From Gemmobacter sp. 24YEA27 (GTDB lineage Bacteria > Pseudomonadota > Alphaproteobacteria > Rhodobacterales > Rhodobacteraceae), in assembly GCF_030052995.1 (NCBI RefSeq), contig NZ_JASJPW010000001.1:2904001-2968000 (forward strand): a DNA stretch of 64,000 nucleotides, written 5' to 3'. Every line of letters begins with the position of its first letter. Position 1 is the first letter of the stretch. Shown here one piece after another: positions 37,016 through 46,289 of the stretch. Position numbers and translations under genes: made by a program. The notes below the pieces were generated by a model, which ran no database searches, was not told where the DNA came from, and was given only the letters and a program-made list of their open reading frames with translations.

Positions 37016-37540
37016 TCAGTCCTTTTTCTTCTTCGGCTGCAACGCATGTTCCAGCCGTTCCGCATAGGCGCGGCGCTCGGTCTCGTTCAGGGTGGCCAGA
37101 TAGGCGCCCATCACCTCGCTGGCACTGATAAGACGGCGGCTGTTGCTTTCCGAGATCGTCACCAGCGCATCCTGCATGGCTCCGGCCTCAAAAGGCGTGG
37201 CCCGCAGCGCGGCCAGAAGCGGGTCATAATCGGCGCGCAGCTGCGCATGGCCGCGTTTCAGATCGGGGTTGCGGCTGACCCAGGCCTCGCGCATCGCGCG
37301 CCAGTCCTCGCCCCGCATCGCTGTCGCCAGCGGCCCGAGCCCATTGTCGCGCCGCGCGCCCGACCCATGTTCCCCGCCGCTTCTGGCGCCCGAATGCATA
37401 TCCGACCAGGCCCCCAGCCAGGCACCGGCGAAAAACCCGCCAATGGCCAGATTGAGCGCCAGTGAGGCCGCCAGAAGCGCCCTGACCCAGCCGCGCGTTC
37501 CAGGCTGTCCTGCCCCGTTTTGCGGATCCGTCACACCCAT
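37016..37540 (-). CDS. periplasmic heavy-metal-sensor family protein
   Basis: A 174-residue protein anchored by one N-terminal membrane segment (ALLAASLALNLAIGGFFAGAWLG, split by my reading at about residues 21-43). A helical periplasmic domain of the CnrX/CpxP-like 'heavy-metal resistance' type follows, rich in charged residues (MREAWVSRNPDLKRGHAQLR, LATLNETERRAYAERLEHAL). Last gene of a three-gene unit with an ECF sigma factor and a single-span membrane protein, so it probably belongs to the sensing side of that sigma system. The C-terminus PKKKKD is highly basic. Confidence 0.75.
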   Translation of the reverse strand: MGVTDPQNGAGQPGTRGWVRALLAASLALNLAIGGFFAGAWLGAWSDMHSGARSGGEHGSGARRDNGLGPLATAMRGEDWRAMREAWVSRNPDLKRGHAQLRADYDPLLAALRATPFEAGAMQDALVTISESNSRRLISASEVMGAYLATLNETERRAYAERLEHALQPKKKKD

Positions 37541-37546
37541 TTCTCC

Positions 37547-37981
37547 TCAGCCTCCGGCCAGAAAATAGATCGCCACCGGCTCCAGTTCAGGCCCGTCATC
37601 GCCCTCGGCCCCGGTCGCGGCCGCCACCCCGGTCCAGAACCCGTCGCTCAGCCCGGCGGGGTCGGAATAGCCCAGAAACAGCGCAAGTGCGGCCACGGCG
37701 CCAAGGCTGGCCACCACACCGCTGCCTCCGAACCCCGCGCTGAAAGACGTCCAGAGCCGCACGATCCCCGCAAGGGGACCCGCAGCCGCAGGATGTGCCC
37801 GCCGCAAGGGTGTCTCTGAAGGTGCCGGCATCGCCGCAAGGCCCGCCTGCAGCACATGCGCCATCAGCGCCCCGGATGGCTCGGGGGCAGTCGCCCGCGC
37901 AAGAAGGAAGACGCGGTCAAGCTCGGCGCCCGTCAGCTCCGGCCCATTCCGTTCTGGTCCATTCAGCTCTGTCTTGCCCAT
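37547..37981 (-). CDS. membrane protein in the sigma-factor operon (anti-sigma candidate)
   Basis: 144 residues: a cytoplasmic N-terminal part of about 90 residues (helical, AELDRVFLLARATAPEPSG), one membrane segment (SLGAVAALALFLGY), and a short acidic periplasmic tail. The architecture, with position directly downstream of an ECF sigma gene, fits an anti-sigma factor, though no zinc-binding HxxxCxxC motif is present. Close spacing to both neighbours implies one operon. Confidence 0.6.
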   Translation of the reverse strand: MGKTELNGPERNGPELTGAELDRVFLLARATAPEPSGALMAHVLQAGLAAMPAPSETPLRRAHPAAAGPLAGIVRLWTSFSAGFGGSGVVASLGAVAALALFLGYSDPAGLSDGFWTGVAAATGAEGDDGPELEPVAIYFLAGG

Positions 37982-37984
37982 CGC

Positions 37985-38605
37985 TCAATCCCCTTCAAAC
38001 CCCAAAAGCGCCCGATACGGCCCGAGCGCCTGCGCCAGACCGCGGCGCCCGCGTGCGGTCAGGCTTTCGACCGCTTCGATCCCCACGCCCAGCACCGCCG
38101 CGATCTCGGGGTTCGAGAGCCCCTCGATATGGCGCAGGACCACCGCCTCGCGCTGGCGGTCGGGCAAGGCGGCCAGCGCACGGTCAAGTGCGGCCATCCG
38201 TTCGGACGCGATCAGCCGCGCCTCAGCCCCCGGCGTGCCATCTGCCGCTTCGGGCGCATCGCTCAGTTCCAGCGGCGCACCGCCTGTGTGACGGTGGCGG
38301 CGCTGCCGGCTGCGGATCCGGTCGGTCGCCAGATTGGCCACCACCCGGTAGAGCCAGGTCGAGACCTTCGCCTCGCCCTCGCGCCAGCCCGGGGCCGCGC
38401 GCCAGAGCCGGAGCATCGCCTCTTGCGCGATGTCTTCCGCCTCGGCCCGGTCGCCCGCCATCATCCGGCTGGCAAAGGACAGGACCGGCGGCAAAAGCCG
38501 CGCCGTCAGAAGCCGGGCCGCAACGGCATCGCCCTGCGCATAGCGCGCGAGCAAAACCGCCTCGTCCTCGTCCTCGACCGTATCCCGGGGCATCTTCATT
38601 CCCAT
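37985..38605 (-). CDS. ECF-type RNA polymerase sigma factor
   Basis: 206 residues. Region 2: SFASRMMAGDRAEAEDIAQE, then MLRLWRAAPGW and TWLYRVVANLATDRIRSR for -10 recognition. Region 4: LPDRQREAVVLRHIEGLSNP followed by the HTH IAAVLGVGIEAVESLTARGR. The linker is unusually long and Pro/Ala-rich. First gene of the operon with a membrane protein and a metal-sensor-type protein, a CnrYXH-like logic where the membrane partners hold the sigma until a signal appears. Confidence 0.9.
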   Translation of the reverse strand: MGMKMPRDTVEDEDEAVLLARYAQGDAVAARLLTARLLPPVLSFASRMMAGDRAEAEDIAQEAMLRLWRAAPGWREGEAKVSTWLYRVVANLATDRIRSRQRRHRHTGGAPLELSDAPEAADGTPGAEARLIASERMAALDRALAALPDRQREAVVLRHIEGLSNPEIAAVLGVGIEAVESLTARGRRGLAQALGPYRALLGFEGD

Positions 38606-38934
38606 CTGTTACCCCGGAACCCGGGGTCACCGCAAAGCCCGGCTTGCGGCCCCCCGCCCTCAACCGATCTTTTACTGAACGATCCGCGAAGCGGCCCGCC
38701 ATCCGATATATGCTGTCCGAAACCGGCCGTTCCCGTAGTGCCTGACAGCTTTATAACGGCGCGGATCGGCGCTTCCGTCGCGGTATCGCAGATAAATCCG
38801 GCCCGCCACCGCAAGAGCATTCCCGATAAAGCACCTGCGCCGGGGCGGGATGCGACTAAACATCCCTGTGAAACAGGTTTCAAACTGCCTAATCTGATGG
38901 CGGGGACGAGAATCGAAGAGGCAGAAGACGCGGC
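38606..38934. promoter_or_regulatory. 329-bp divergent intergenic region with a 14-bp palindrome
   Basis: Lies between the sigma operon and the DUF983 gene. A perfect palindrome TGAAAC-AG-GTTTCA is at 38869-38882, 53 bp before the DUF983 start. No coding frame is convincing here. Confidence 0.35.
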
Positions 38935-39417
38935 ATGCAGAGCAGCAATCCGAAAACCGCCTCCGGCTATGATCTGCTGGCGGAGGGGCGGGTCAGCAAA
39001 GAAGCCGGAGGCACAGCAGAGCAGCCAGCGCCGGACCAGGATGCCTCTGAACGGCCCCTGCGCCCGGCCATGTTGCGCGGCTGGCGCCGCCGCTGCCCGT
39101 CCTGTGGCGCGGGGCCGCTGTTCCAGGGCTTTCTCAAGGTGCGCGATCACTGCCCGGTCTGTAATGAGGCGCTGTTTCACCAGCGCGCCGATGACGGGCC
39201 GGCCTATGTGACGATCCTGATCGTGGGCCATATCATCGGGCCGCTGATGCTCGCGCTCTATATCAAATGGACGCCTGATCCGCTGATTACCGCTGCGCTT
39301 TTGTCGGTGGCGAGTGTGGCGATGTCGCTGTTTTTGCTGCCCCGGATCAAGGGGGCCTTTGTCGGATTGCAATGGTCGCGGAGGATGCATGGCTTTGGAG
39401 GAAATGAACGTGGATGA
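38935..39417 (+). CDS. DUF983 family membrane protein
   Basis: A 160-residue protein: hydrophilic N-terminus of about 45 residues, then two Cys pairs forming a zinc-ribbon-like motif (CPSCGAGPLFQGF and CPVCNEALF). Two membrane segments follow (YVTILIVGHIIGPLMLALYI and LITAALLSVASVAMSLFLLP). Typical of alphaproteobacteria, function unknown. The end overlaps the start of the NUDIX gene. Confidence 0.88.
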   Translation: MQSSNPKTASGYDLLAEGRVSKEAGGTAEQPAPDQDASERPLRPAMLRGWRRRCPSCGAGPLFQGFLKVRDHCPVCNEALFHQRADDGPAYVTILIVGHIIGPLMLALYIKWTPDPLITAALLSVASVAMSLFLLPRIKGAFVGLQWSRRMHGFGGNERG

Positions 39418-40021
39418 GCCACAGATCCGCGATGCGGCCACGGTAATCCTCACCCGGCGCGAGGGCGGCGAGGCGCGGATCCTGATGGGGCAGCGCGGCG
39501 CGAAAGCGGTCTTCATGCCGTCGAAATTCGTCTTTCCGGGTGGTGGTCTGGATGCGGCGGATGAGGATGCCGGGGTCTCGGGGCTGAGCGCGGATTGCGC
39601 CGCACGCCTGGCGCAGATCAGCCCGGGCGTTCCCGGCGGGGCAGCACCTGGCCGGCTGGTGACGGCCGCCTTGCGCGAGCTGCGCGAAGAGACCGGGCTG
39701 GGATATCCGCCGGGGGCGGCAAAGCTGCGCTATGTGTTTCGTGCCATCACGCCGCCCGGGCGGCCGCGCCGCTTTGATGCGCGGTTTTTCCTCGCTGATG
39801 CGGCGGGGCTGGACGGCGATCCGGATGATTTCTCGCAGGCCTCGGATGAGCTGTCGCATCTGGCCTGGCTGGGGCTGGAGGAGGCAAGGCGGCTTGATCT
39901 GCCCTTTGTCACCGAAGTGGTTCTGGCCGAGATCAGCAATCTTTTGCGCGGTGGCGATCAGCCCGGCGTACCGTTTTTCGACAATTCCGGCGCGCGGCCG
40001 GCGTTTCGGCGGATACTGTAG
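39410..40021 (+). CDS. NUDIX hydrolase
   Basis: Hydrolyses a nucleoside diphosphate linked to another moiety. The Nudix box is near residues 80-102: …AALRELREETGLGY, with the usual REXXEE core (RELREE). About 203 residues. I chose the GTG at 39410 because GGAGG lies eight bases upstream; an ATG at 39404 directly abuts the ribosome binding site. Coupled to the DUF983 gene. Substrate unknown. The 3' side carries a gene-end repeat-like sequence. Confidence 0.88.
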   Translation: MDEPQIRDAATVILTRREGGEARILMGQRGAKAVFMPSKFVFPGGGLDAADEDAGVSGLSADCAARLAQISPGVPGGAAPGRLVTAALRELREETGLGYPPGAAKLRYVFRAITPPGRPRRFDARFFLADAAGLDGDPDDFSQASDELSHLAWLGLEEARRLDLPFVTEVVLAEISNLLRGGDQPGVPFFDNSGARPAFRRIL

Positions 40022-40102
40022 GGACGGGTTTCCCACCGGGGGCTGACGCCTCCGGCGGGAATATCTTCGTCATGAGCAGACGGCATTGCCGGAAAGACCT
40101 GG

Positions 40103-40639
40103 TCAGAAGGGCTTCAGCCGGTCTTTCGGATAGCCGTTGAAATCGAAGATTTCGGCGGCGGCGCGCAGGCGGTCTGGGCTGATGCGGCCCCGGTCAAGCA
40201 CAAAGCCGAATTCGCCCCTTGGCGTTGCGATGGCGAGGGTGCGGTAGCCGCTGTCGACCCAGATCACCCACCATTCTCCCATTCCGGGCACGGTGAATCT
40301 GCCGGGGCCGGTCACGGTCACGGGGCCGGAAGCGGTGATCTCACGCCCGTCGAGGCAGAGCCGGGCTTTGAGGGAAAGCTGGCCGGAAGCTGTCTGGCTG
40401 AAGACGGCGCCGCCGGGCGCGCAGCTCTGGGTCGCGCCCCTTGTATAGGCAGCAGCCTGGCGCCAGTCGCCTGTGATGCGGGCGGGCTGGAAAGCGGCGG
40501 CGGACCAGATCCCGGCGCCTGAGTTGCGAAACACCGTGCGGCCGACGGTTTCAGGCGCGCGGGGCGCGCAGGCCTGCAGGACGAGGCCAAGCCCCGCCGC
40601 GGCAAGCCCAAGGCGGATCAGTCGGGTTATTGCAGGCAT
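40103..40639 (-). CDS. lipocalin-like outer-membrane lipoprotein
   Basis: A 178-residue Blc-type lipocalin. Signal peptide with lipobox LQACAP (Cys near residue 24), a GDWRQAAAY-type first strand, and the C-terminal pattern VIWVDSGYRTLAIATPRGEF and FDFNGYPKDRLKPF seen in bacterial lipocalins. Would bind hydrophobic ligands such as lysophospholipids at the envelope. Its start overlaps the end of the adjacent lipoprotein gene, so the two are coupled. Confidence 0.8.
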   Translation of the reverse strand: MPAITRLIRLGLAAAGLGLVLQACAPRAPETVGRTVFRNSGAGIWSAAAFQPARITGDWRQAAAYTRGATQSCAPGGAVFSQTASGQLSLKARLCLDGREITASGPVTVTGPGRFTVPGMGEWWVIWVDSGYRTLAIATPRGEFGFVLDRGRISPDRLRAAAEIFDFNGYPKDRLKPF

Positions 40640-41234
40640 TCGGTCATCCTTCGGCCGCTGTCATCAAGGATCTCATTGCAGCCAAACAGCGGTGTGAACG
40701 GCGCGCAGGTGCCCGACCGCGCAAGACATTGCCCTTTGCATTGGCTCGACGCGGTGCAGCGCTTGCCGGAATCTTTCGTGCTCCAGACGCAGCTGCTGAA
40801 GCCGGACCCGGTCTTTGCCCAGCTGCCCCCGGCCTTTTCACAGGTCAGGCGGGCCTCAGCGGTGAAGGGGTTGGTCTCGACCGGGGCGGCTTCCGGCATG
40901 GCCACCTCTTGCGGGGTCACCTCTTGCGCGGCGGGCACTTGCGGGGCGGCCTCATGAGGCTGTCCGGCAGCCTCTGCGGGGGCGGCCTCTTTCGCGCCCG
41001 TCGCGGCCCCGGCTGTGGCGGGTGTCGTCTTTGCCACCGGCGCGCCAGCGGCAGCACCGGGGGGCCAAGCGGTGTGGTCTCGATCGCATCGCCGGTGATA
41101 ACCGTCGTCGCGGATTTTTCCGTGCCCGCCCCGCCCGCGCCGGATTTCTCGACCCCAGGCAGGCAGCCGCCAAGCGTCAGCGCGAGCGCGAGCGCCCCGG
41201 CCAGTGTCACAAACCGATACCCGATACCTGTCAT
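40627..41234 (-). pseudogene. lipoprotein gene with single-base frameshift
   Basis: The N-terminal frame (ATG 41234) gives a lipoprotein signal MTGIGYRFVTLAGALALALT with lipobox LGGC. After IETTPLGPP the frame is lost in a run of six G at 41059-41064 (plus strand). One added base joins it to the second frame, GAAAGAPVAKTTPATAG…, which has a Pro/Ala/Glu-rich linker and a Cys-rich C-terminal domain with eight Cys (…GKRCTASSQCKGQCLARSG…). The intact product would be about 200 residues. Function unknown; coupled to the lipocalin gene. Confidence 0.65.
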
Positions 41235-41329
41235 CCGGCTGTCCCGCCGCTCTTGCCCGTGTTTATCATTATGGCGCGAGACTGCCCCGAAACGGCCAGG
41301 CGGGCAAGCGCGAAGCGCCCGGCAAAGGA

Positions 41330-42370
41330 TCAGAACGGGCGCGGATGCAGGCGATAGACCTCGTTCAGATCGGCCAGCACCCCGGGCGACAAATTCAGCC
41401 CCGCCGCGCCGATGCAGGTCGCGAGATCGGCAAGCCTGGTCGCCCCGATAATCGGGATCGAGGTGAAGGGCCGCGAGCGGCAAAAGGCAATCGCCATCTG
41501 AACCGGATTGAGCCCGTGATCCGCCGCCACCGCGAGACAGGCCGCCACCGCCGGAAAGACCTGCGGTGTGATACGGCCACCGAGATCCGGGACCCGCGCC
41601 CGGCGGCTGTCTGAGGGCGTCACATCGCCGGCATATTTGCCAGAAAGCAGCCCCGTCGCAAGCGGCGAATAGGCCAGCAGCGGCAGATCCTCGATCAGGG
41701 AAAGCTCGGCATGATCAGTGTCGAACTGGCGGCACAACAGCGAATATTCGTTTTGCGCGCTGAACATGCGCGGCAGACCCAGCGTATCGGCCAGATGCAG
41801 CCAGCGCGCCGTGCCCCAGACGGTCTCATTCGAGAGCCCGATGGCGCGGATCTTGCCCTCGGCAATCAGGCTCTGCGCGGCGGTCAGGATATCGGTCATC
41901 GCAGCGGTTTCGGCGGCACGGTCGATTCCGGTCGGCGCATAGTTCCAGTTCTGGCGGAAATGGTAGCTGCCGCGATTGGGCCAGTGCAGCTGATAAAGGT
42001 CGATATAATCGGTGTTCAGCCGCTTCAGCGAAGCCTCTGCCGCCGCCCGCAGGCTGGCGCCGGTGATCGGCTGGCCGGGGCGGACATGCTGGCCGGTGCC
42101 GGTGATCTTGGTGGCAATCACCAGCCGGTCGCGCCCGCCCCGCGCTTTGATCCAGGAGCCCACAATCTCTTCGCTGAGGCCCACGGTTTCGGCCCGGACC
42201 GGGTTGACCGGATACATCTCGGCAGTGTCCCAGAAGGTGATGCCGCGATCCAGCGCCAGATCGGCCTGGGCATGACCCTCGGCCTCGGTATTCTGGCTGC
42301 CCCAGGTCATGGTGCCGAGGCAGAGCTCTGAGACGGTCAGGCCGGAACGACCGAGGGGAATCATTTTCAT
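41330..42370 (-). CDS. aldo/keto reductase (Tas-like)
   Basis: A 346-residue NADP-dependent TIM-barrel oxidoreductase. It shows LGTMTWG, catalytic DTAEMYPV (Asp and Tyr), the Lys in VIATKITG, His in QLHWPNRG, and the C-terminal cofactor motif SIPIIGATRL. This resembles E. coli Tas and KCNAB-type reductases. The ATG at 42370 has AAGGAG upstream; a longer N-terminal extension in the same frame is not supported. Substrate unknown. Confidence 0.9.
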   Translation of the reverse strand: MKMIPLGRSGLTVSELCLGTMTWGSQNTEAEGHAQADLALDRGITFWDTAEMYPVNPVRAETVGLSEEIVGSWIKARGGRDRLVIATKITGTGQHVRPGQPITGASLRAAAEASLKRLNTDYIDLYQLHWPNRGSYHFRQNWNYAPTGIDRAAETAAMTDILTAAQSLIAEGKIRAIGLSNETVWGTARWLHLADTLGLPRMFSAQNEYSLLCRQFDTDHAELSLIEDLPLLAYSPLATGLLSGKYAGDVTPSDSRRARVPDLGGRITPQVFPAVAACLAVAADHGLNPVQMAIAFCRSRPFTSIPIIGATRLADLATCIGAAGLNLSPGVLADLNEVYRLHPRPF

Positions 42371-42585
42371 GGCAGAGCTCCTTTTGCGGGCGAGACTGCG
42401 GGCGCCGGAAGCAGGAGGCAAGGCCGCCCGGACAGGCTGGCATGCAGGGGCGGCGTTTGCGCAAAAGGCCGCCACATCTGCACATCCCCGCGCCCAGGGC
42501 CGGTTTGCGCCAGATCAAGGCAGGGACGCCCCGGCAGGCCCAGACTGTGCCCTGAGCCCATCCCGGACACAGAGGAGTCCTGAAT

Positions 42586-43539
42586 ATGGAAATCAGGTTT
42601 GACGGAAAAACGGCACTGGTAACCGGGACCGGATCGGGGATCGGTGAGGCGGTCGCGCTGGATCTGGCCGCCTCCGGTGCTGTCGTGGTCGTGTCGGATC
42701 TGACCGAGGATGCAGCGCAAAAGACGGTTGCAAAGATCATCGCCGCAGGGGGCGCGGCGGTTGCGGCTTACGGCGATGTTGCGGATCCTGCGGTGGTGGA
42801 GGCCCAGATCGCGCTGGCCGAACAGCATGGCGGGCTGCATCTTCTGGTCAACAATGCCGGGATCGGCGGCCCCTCGGCCCCGACAGGCGCCTATCCGCTG
42901 GACGGCTGGGACCGGGTGATCGCCGTCAATCTGAATGCGGTTTTCTACGGCCTGCGTTTTGGACTGCCAGCCATGGAGCGCGCAGGCGGCGGTGCGGTGG
43001 TCAATATGGCCTCGATCCTCGGCAGTCAGGGCTTTGCCGGATCGGCGGCCTATGTCGCGGCGAAACATGCCGTGCTGGGCCTGACCAAAACCGCAGCGAT
43101 GGAATATGGCGGAAAGGGCATCCGGGTGAATGCGGTCGGCCCCGCCTTTATCGACACGCCGCTGCTTTCGGGCTTCGACAAAGAGACCCGCGACTGGCTG
43201 ATCTCGAAGCATCCGGTCGGCAGGCTGGGACGCTCAGAGGAGGTCTCGTCACTGGTTCTGTTCCTGCTTTCGGATCGGGCGAGTTTTGTTACCGGAAGCT
43301 ATCACCTGGTCGATGGGGGCTATTGCGCACCGAAACAGAGGGGGCTCTGCCCTCCGATACCTCCCAGGCCCCACCTGTGGCGGAGCCGCCCCCGGGGATA
43401 TTTCCGGACGCGTAAAAGCCATGACCCGCCCGGACTGATGATCCGGCCCTGCCCCGGTCCTGACAGGCGAACCGGATGGCCCGGCCCGGAGGGGATGGTT
43501 TATCGCAAAGCTCTGGCCCTTGGCGGCGCCCCGCGTTAA
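42586..43539 (+). CDS. short-chain dehydrogenase/reductase with extended C-terminus
   Basis: A classical SDR. TGTGSGIG cofactor motif, NNAGIGG, catalytic Ser in MASILGS, YVAAK, and the normal end HLVDGGYCAP at about residue 252. The frame then continues 65 residues through the gene-end repeat (RGLCPPIPPRP…) to 43539, giving 317 residues, so the natural stop seems lost or the tail is a recent addition. Located before metG. Substrate unknown. Confidence 0.85.
   Translation: MEIRFDGKTALVTGTGSGIGEAVALDLAASGAVVVVSDLTEDAAQKTVAKIIAAGGAAVAAYGDVADPAVVEAQIALAEQHGGLHLLVNNAGIGGPSAPTGAYPLDGWDRVIAVNLNAVFYGLRFGLPAMERAGGGAVVNMASILGSQGFAGSAAYVAAKHAVLGLTKTAAMEYGGKGIRVNAVGPAFIDTPLLSGFDKETRDWLISKHPVGRLGRSEEVSSLVLFLLSDRASFVTGSYHLVDGGYCAPKQRGLCPPIPPRPHLWRSRPRGYFRTRKSHDPPGLMIRPCPGPDRRTGWPGPEGMVYRKALALGGAPR
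43338..43412. repeat. gene-end repeat element, second copy
   Basis: GGGGGCTCTGCCCTCC … GGCGGAGCCGCCCCCGGGGA then TATTTCCGGACG. It shares block order with 26197-26262 and is read through by the SDR frame. Confidence 0.45.
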
Positions 43540-43572
43540 ACCCCGGATCCGAACCGGTCGAAAGGCGTCTTC

Positions 43573-45291
43573 ATGGCCCGCATTCTCATCACCTCTGCAA
43601 TTCCTTATATCAACGGGATCAAGCATCTGGGGAACCTTGTCGGTTCGCAGCTGCCTGCGGATCTGTTTGCCCGTTATATGCGTGGCCGCGGCAATGAGGT
43701 GATGTTCATCTGCGCGACCGACGAGCATGGCACCCCCGCCGAACTTGCCGCCGCCAAAGCCGGCAAGCCGGTCGAAGACTATTGCCGCGAAATGCATCTC
43801 GTCCAGGCCGATCTGGCAAAGGGCTTCCGGCTGAGCTTTGACCATTTCGGTCGCTCCTCCAGCCCGGAAAACCACCGCCTGACCCAGCATTTCGCGGGGG
43901 TTCTGGCCGATAACGGGCTGATCCGTGAGGTTACGGAGCAGCAGTTCTATTCGATCGATGATGGCCGCTTCCTGCCCGACCGCTATATCGAGGGCACCTG
44001 CCCCAATTGCGGGTTCGAATCCGCGCGCGGCGATCAATGCGACAATTGCACCAAGCAGCTTGACCCGACCGATCTGATCAACCCGCATTCGACCATCTCC
44101 GGCTCGACCAATCTCGAGCTGCGCGAGACCAAACATCTCTATCTGCGCCAGTCGGCGCTGAAGGGCGATATCGAGGCCTGGATCGACGGCAAGAAGGACT
44201 GGCCGATCCTGACCACATCGATTGCGAAGAAATGGCTGCATGACGGCGATGGCCTGCAGGATCGCGGCATCACCCGCGACCTGAAATGGGGCATCCCGGT
44301 GAAAAAGGGGGACCAGCCCTGGCCGGGGATGGAAGGCAAGGTCTTCTATGTCTGGTTCGACGCGCCCATCGAATATATCGCCTGCACCGCCGAATGGGCG
44401 GATGCGAATGGCCGCCCGGCCGCTGACTGGGAACGCTGGTGGCGCACCGACAAAGGCGCCGCTGACGTCACCTATTACCAGTTCATGGGCAAGGACAATG
44501 TCCCCTTCCACACGCTGTCCTTCCCGGCAACGATCATCGGCTCAAACGAGCCGTGGAAGCTCGTGGATTACCTGAAATCCTTCAATTACCTGAATTATGA
44601 CGGCGGTCAGTTCTCGACCTCGCGCGGGCGCGGTGTGTTCATGGACCAGGCGCTGTCGATCCTGCCCTCGGATTACTGGCGCTGGTGGCTGTTGTCCCAT
44701 GCACCGGAAAGCGCGGATTCCGAATTCACATGGGAGAATTTCCAGGTCTCGGTGAACAAGGATCTCGCCGATGTGCTGGGGAATTTCGTTTCCCGCATCA
44801 CCAAATTCGCAAAGGCGAAATTCGGCGATGATGTGCCGGCGGGCGGTGCCTATGGCCCGCAGGAGACCGCGCTGATTGCTGATCTGACCACGCGCATCCG
44901 TGAATATGAACGGCTGATGGATGCGATCGAGGTGCGCAAGGCGGCGGCAGAGCTGCGCGCGATCTGGGTTGCGGGCAATGAATATCTGCAATCCGCTGCG
45001 CCCTGGTCGGTGGTGAAAACCGACCCGGAGGCCGCCCAGGCCATCGTTCGCTTCGGTTTCAACCTGATCCGGCTTTACGCGGTGCTGTCGCGCCCCTTCA
45101 TCCCGGATGCCGCGGCGGCGATGATGGCGTCACTTGGCCGCGAGGACTGGGCCTGGCCCGAGGATGTCGCCGATGCCATGGCCGGCGTGGTCGCAGGCAG
45201 CGCCTTCGCCGTGCCCGAAAACCTCTTCCGCAAGATCACCGATGAAGAGCGCGCCGACTGGCAACAGCGCTTTGCCGGCATCCGCAGCTGA
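43573..45291 (+). CDS. metG: methionyl-tRNA synthetase
   Basis: Charges tRNA-Met; essential. 572 residues, the short type without a C-terminal dimerisation domain. The HIGH motif appears as [11 protein letters not shown] (11-21), the zinc knuckle as CPNC…CDNC (about 139-157), and the KMSKS equivalent as FSTSRGRG (about 344-351). The anticodon-binding helical domain starts around 390 ([15 protein letters not shown]). Complete. Confidence 0.96.
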   Translation: MARILITSAIPYINGIKHLGNLVGSQLPADLFARYMRGRGNEVMFICATDEHGTPAELAAAKAGKPVEDYCREMHLVQADLAKGFRLSFDHFGRSSSPENHRLTQHFAGVLADNGLIREVTEQQFYSIDDGRFLPDRYIEGTCPNCGFESARGDQCDNCTKQLDPTDLINPHSTISGSTNLELRETKHLYLRQSALKGDIEAWIDGKKDWPILTTSIAKKWLHDGDGLQDRGITRDLKWGIPVKKGDQPWPGMEGKVFYVWFDAPIEYIACTAEWADANGRPAADWERWWRTDKGAADVTYYQFMGKDNVPFHTLSFPATIIGSNEPWKLVDYLKSFNYLNYDGGQFSTSRGRGVFMDQALSILPSDYWRWWLLSHAPESADSEFTWENFQVSVNKDLADVLGNFVSRITKFAKAKFGDDVPAGGAYGPQETALIADLTTRIREYERLMDAIEVRKAAAELRAIWVAGNEYLQSAAPWSVVKTDPEAAQAIVRFGFNLIRLYAVLSRPFIPDAAAAMMASLGREDWAWPEDVADAMAGVVAGSAFAVPENLFRKITDEERADWQQRFAGIRS

Positions 45292-45918
45292 AGACGCCCC
45301 CCTTTCTGGCCCCGGGCGCCGCAGGAAAGCCGCGCCCGGGTCAGTCCTGACAGGGAAGATCTGCCCTGTCTTCAGTCTGCCCTCGATGAAATTCATGGGC
45401 CTGGCCTCACACCGGCCCGGCCGCCTCCGCGTATCGCGGCTCCGAAATCCAGAGCGAAACAGCACAGCCCATTTCCCCATGGAGCGCCCCCGCCCGGATC
45501 GACCGGCGGCCAGCCGGATGAGGCACTTGCGCTGGTCAGGAGGGAGCCGCTGATTGCCGCCAAAGCCTACAGCCTGTGCGATGCGCCGAACCCCGGAACC
45601 GCGCCTTGTGGTACCGGGACCACTGCTATCTTTGCTGGTCAGAGCACAGGCCTATGCTGATCAACGCAGGCCTGCCGGAGCAATCCGGCAGCATTATTAA
45701 TGTCGCGGGGCTGGCCTCCTGCAATGCTGCAAGCGCGAAAAAATTCCTGCATTTGCGAATAATTCGCCAGATGTATAGCAGCTATCTTAACCAAATCGGC
45801 CACATCAGGGAATATTTCCCTAACCTGGGCAAAAACTGAGAACCTCAGACTCGCCATGCCATGGCAGACTGTCGCCACTGCTCGTTCCGCTTCCCGAAGC
45901 TGCCAAAGGGAGAATCAC
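45292..45918. other. 627-bp gap
   Basis: No convincing gene. Composition shifts from G+C-rich to locally A+T-rich around 45740-45800, which is more promoter-like, ahead of the gene at 45919. No repeat or RNA recognised. Confidence 0.4.
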
Positions 45919-46200
45919 ATGAACGACATTTCTCAGAAGCGACACGCTCTGACGCGGGGGCCGGTTCTGGCCGCGATAGTTTTCGCGCTCGCCTATGGCT
46001 CAGCAATGGTACTGGTGATCGCGCCGCGCGGCCTCCTGGGCGGGTCGCAATCGGTGGCCGTGGAAAGTGGCGTGTTCTCCGGGGGCCCGTTCTCCGGGGG
46101 CGTGTTCTCCGGGGGTGCGGGGTCTGATCAGCCGCAGCTCCTGCGGGCCGGGTTCACCCCGCTGCCGCCCGACCGCTCGGCCTATGGGATCCGAGACTGA
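45919..46200 (+). CDS. small membrane protein with VFSGG repeats
   Basis: 93 residues. GGGAGA precedes the ATG. One membrane segment (VLAAIVFALAYGSAMVLVI), then an exported or periplasmic tail with three tandem VFSGG/PFSGG units coded by a 15-bp tandem repeat at about 46071-46116. Unrecognised. A terminator follows at 46265-46289. Confidence 0.55.
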   Translation: MNDISQKRHALTRGPVLAAIVFALAYGSAMVLVIAPRGLLGGSQSVAVESGVFSGGPFSGGVFSGGAGSDQPQLLRAGFTPLPPDRSAYGIRD

Positions 46201-46264
46201 CAGATCAGGTTGCCGGCTGACCAGATGGCTGCATTGCCAAAACGATAAACCGGTTTAATGGTCC

Positions 46265-46289
46265 GGCCCGGAGCTTTCCGCGCCGGGCC
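46265..46289 (+). terminator. intrinsic terminator
   Basis: GGCCCGG / CCGGGCC stem with an 11-nt loop, then ATTTACTGTTTTCT. The remainder of the 46201-46594 gap is A+T-richer DNA with no gene. Confidence 0.55.
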
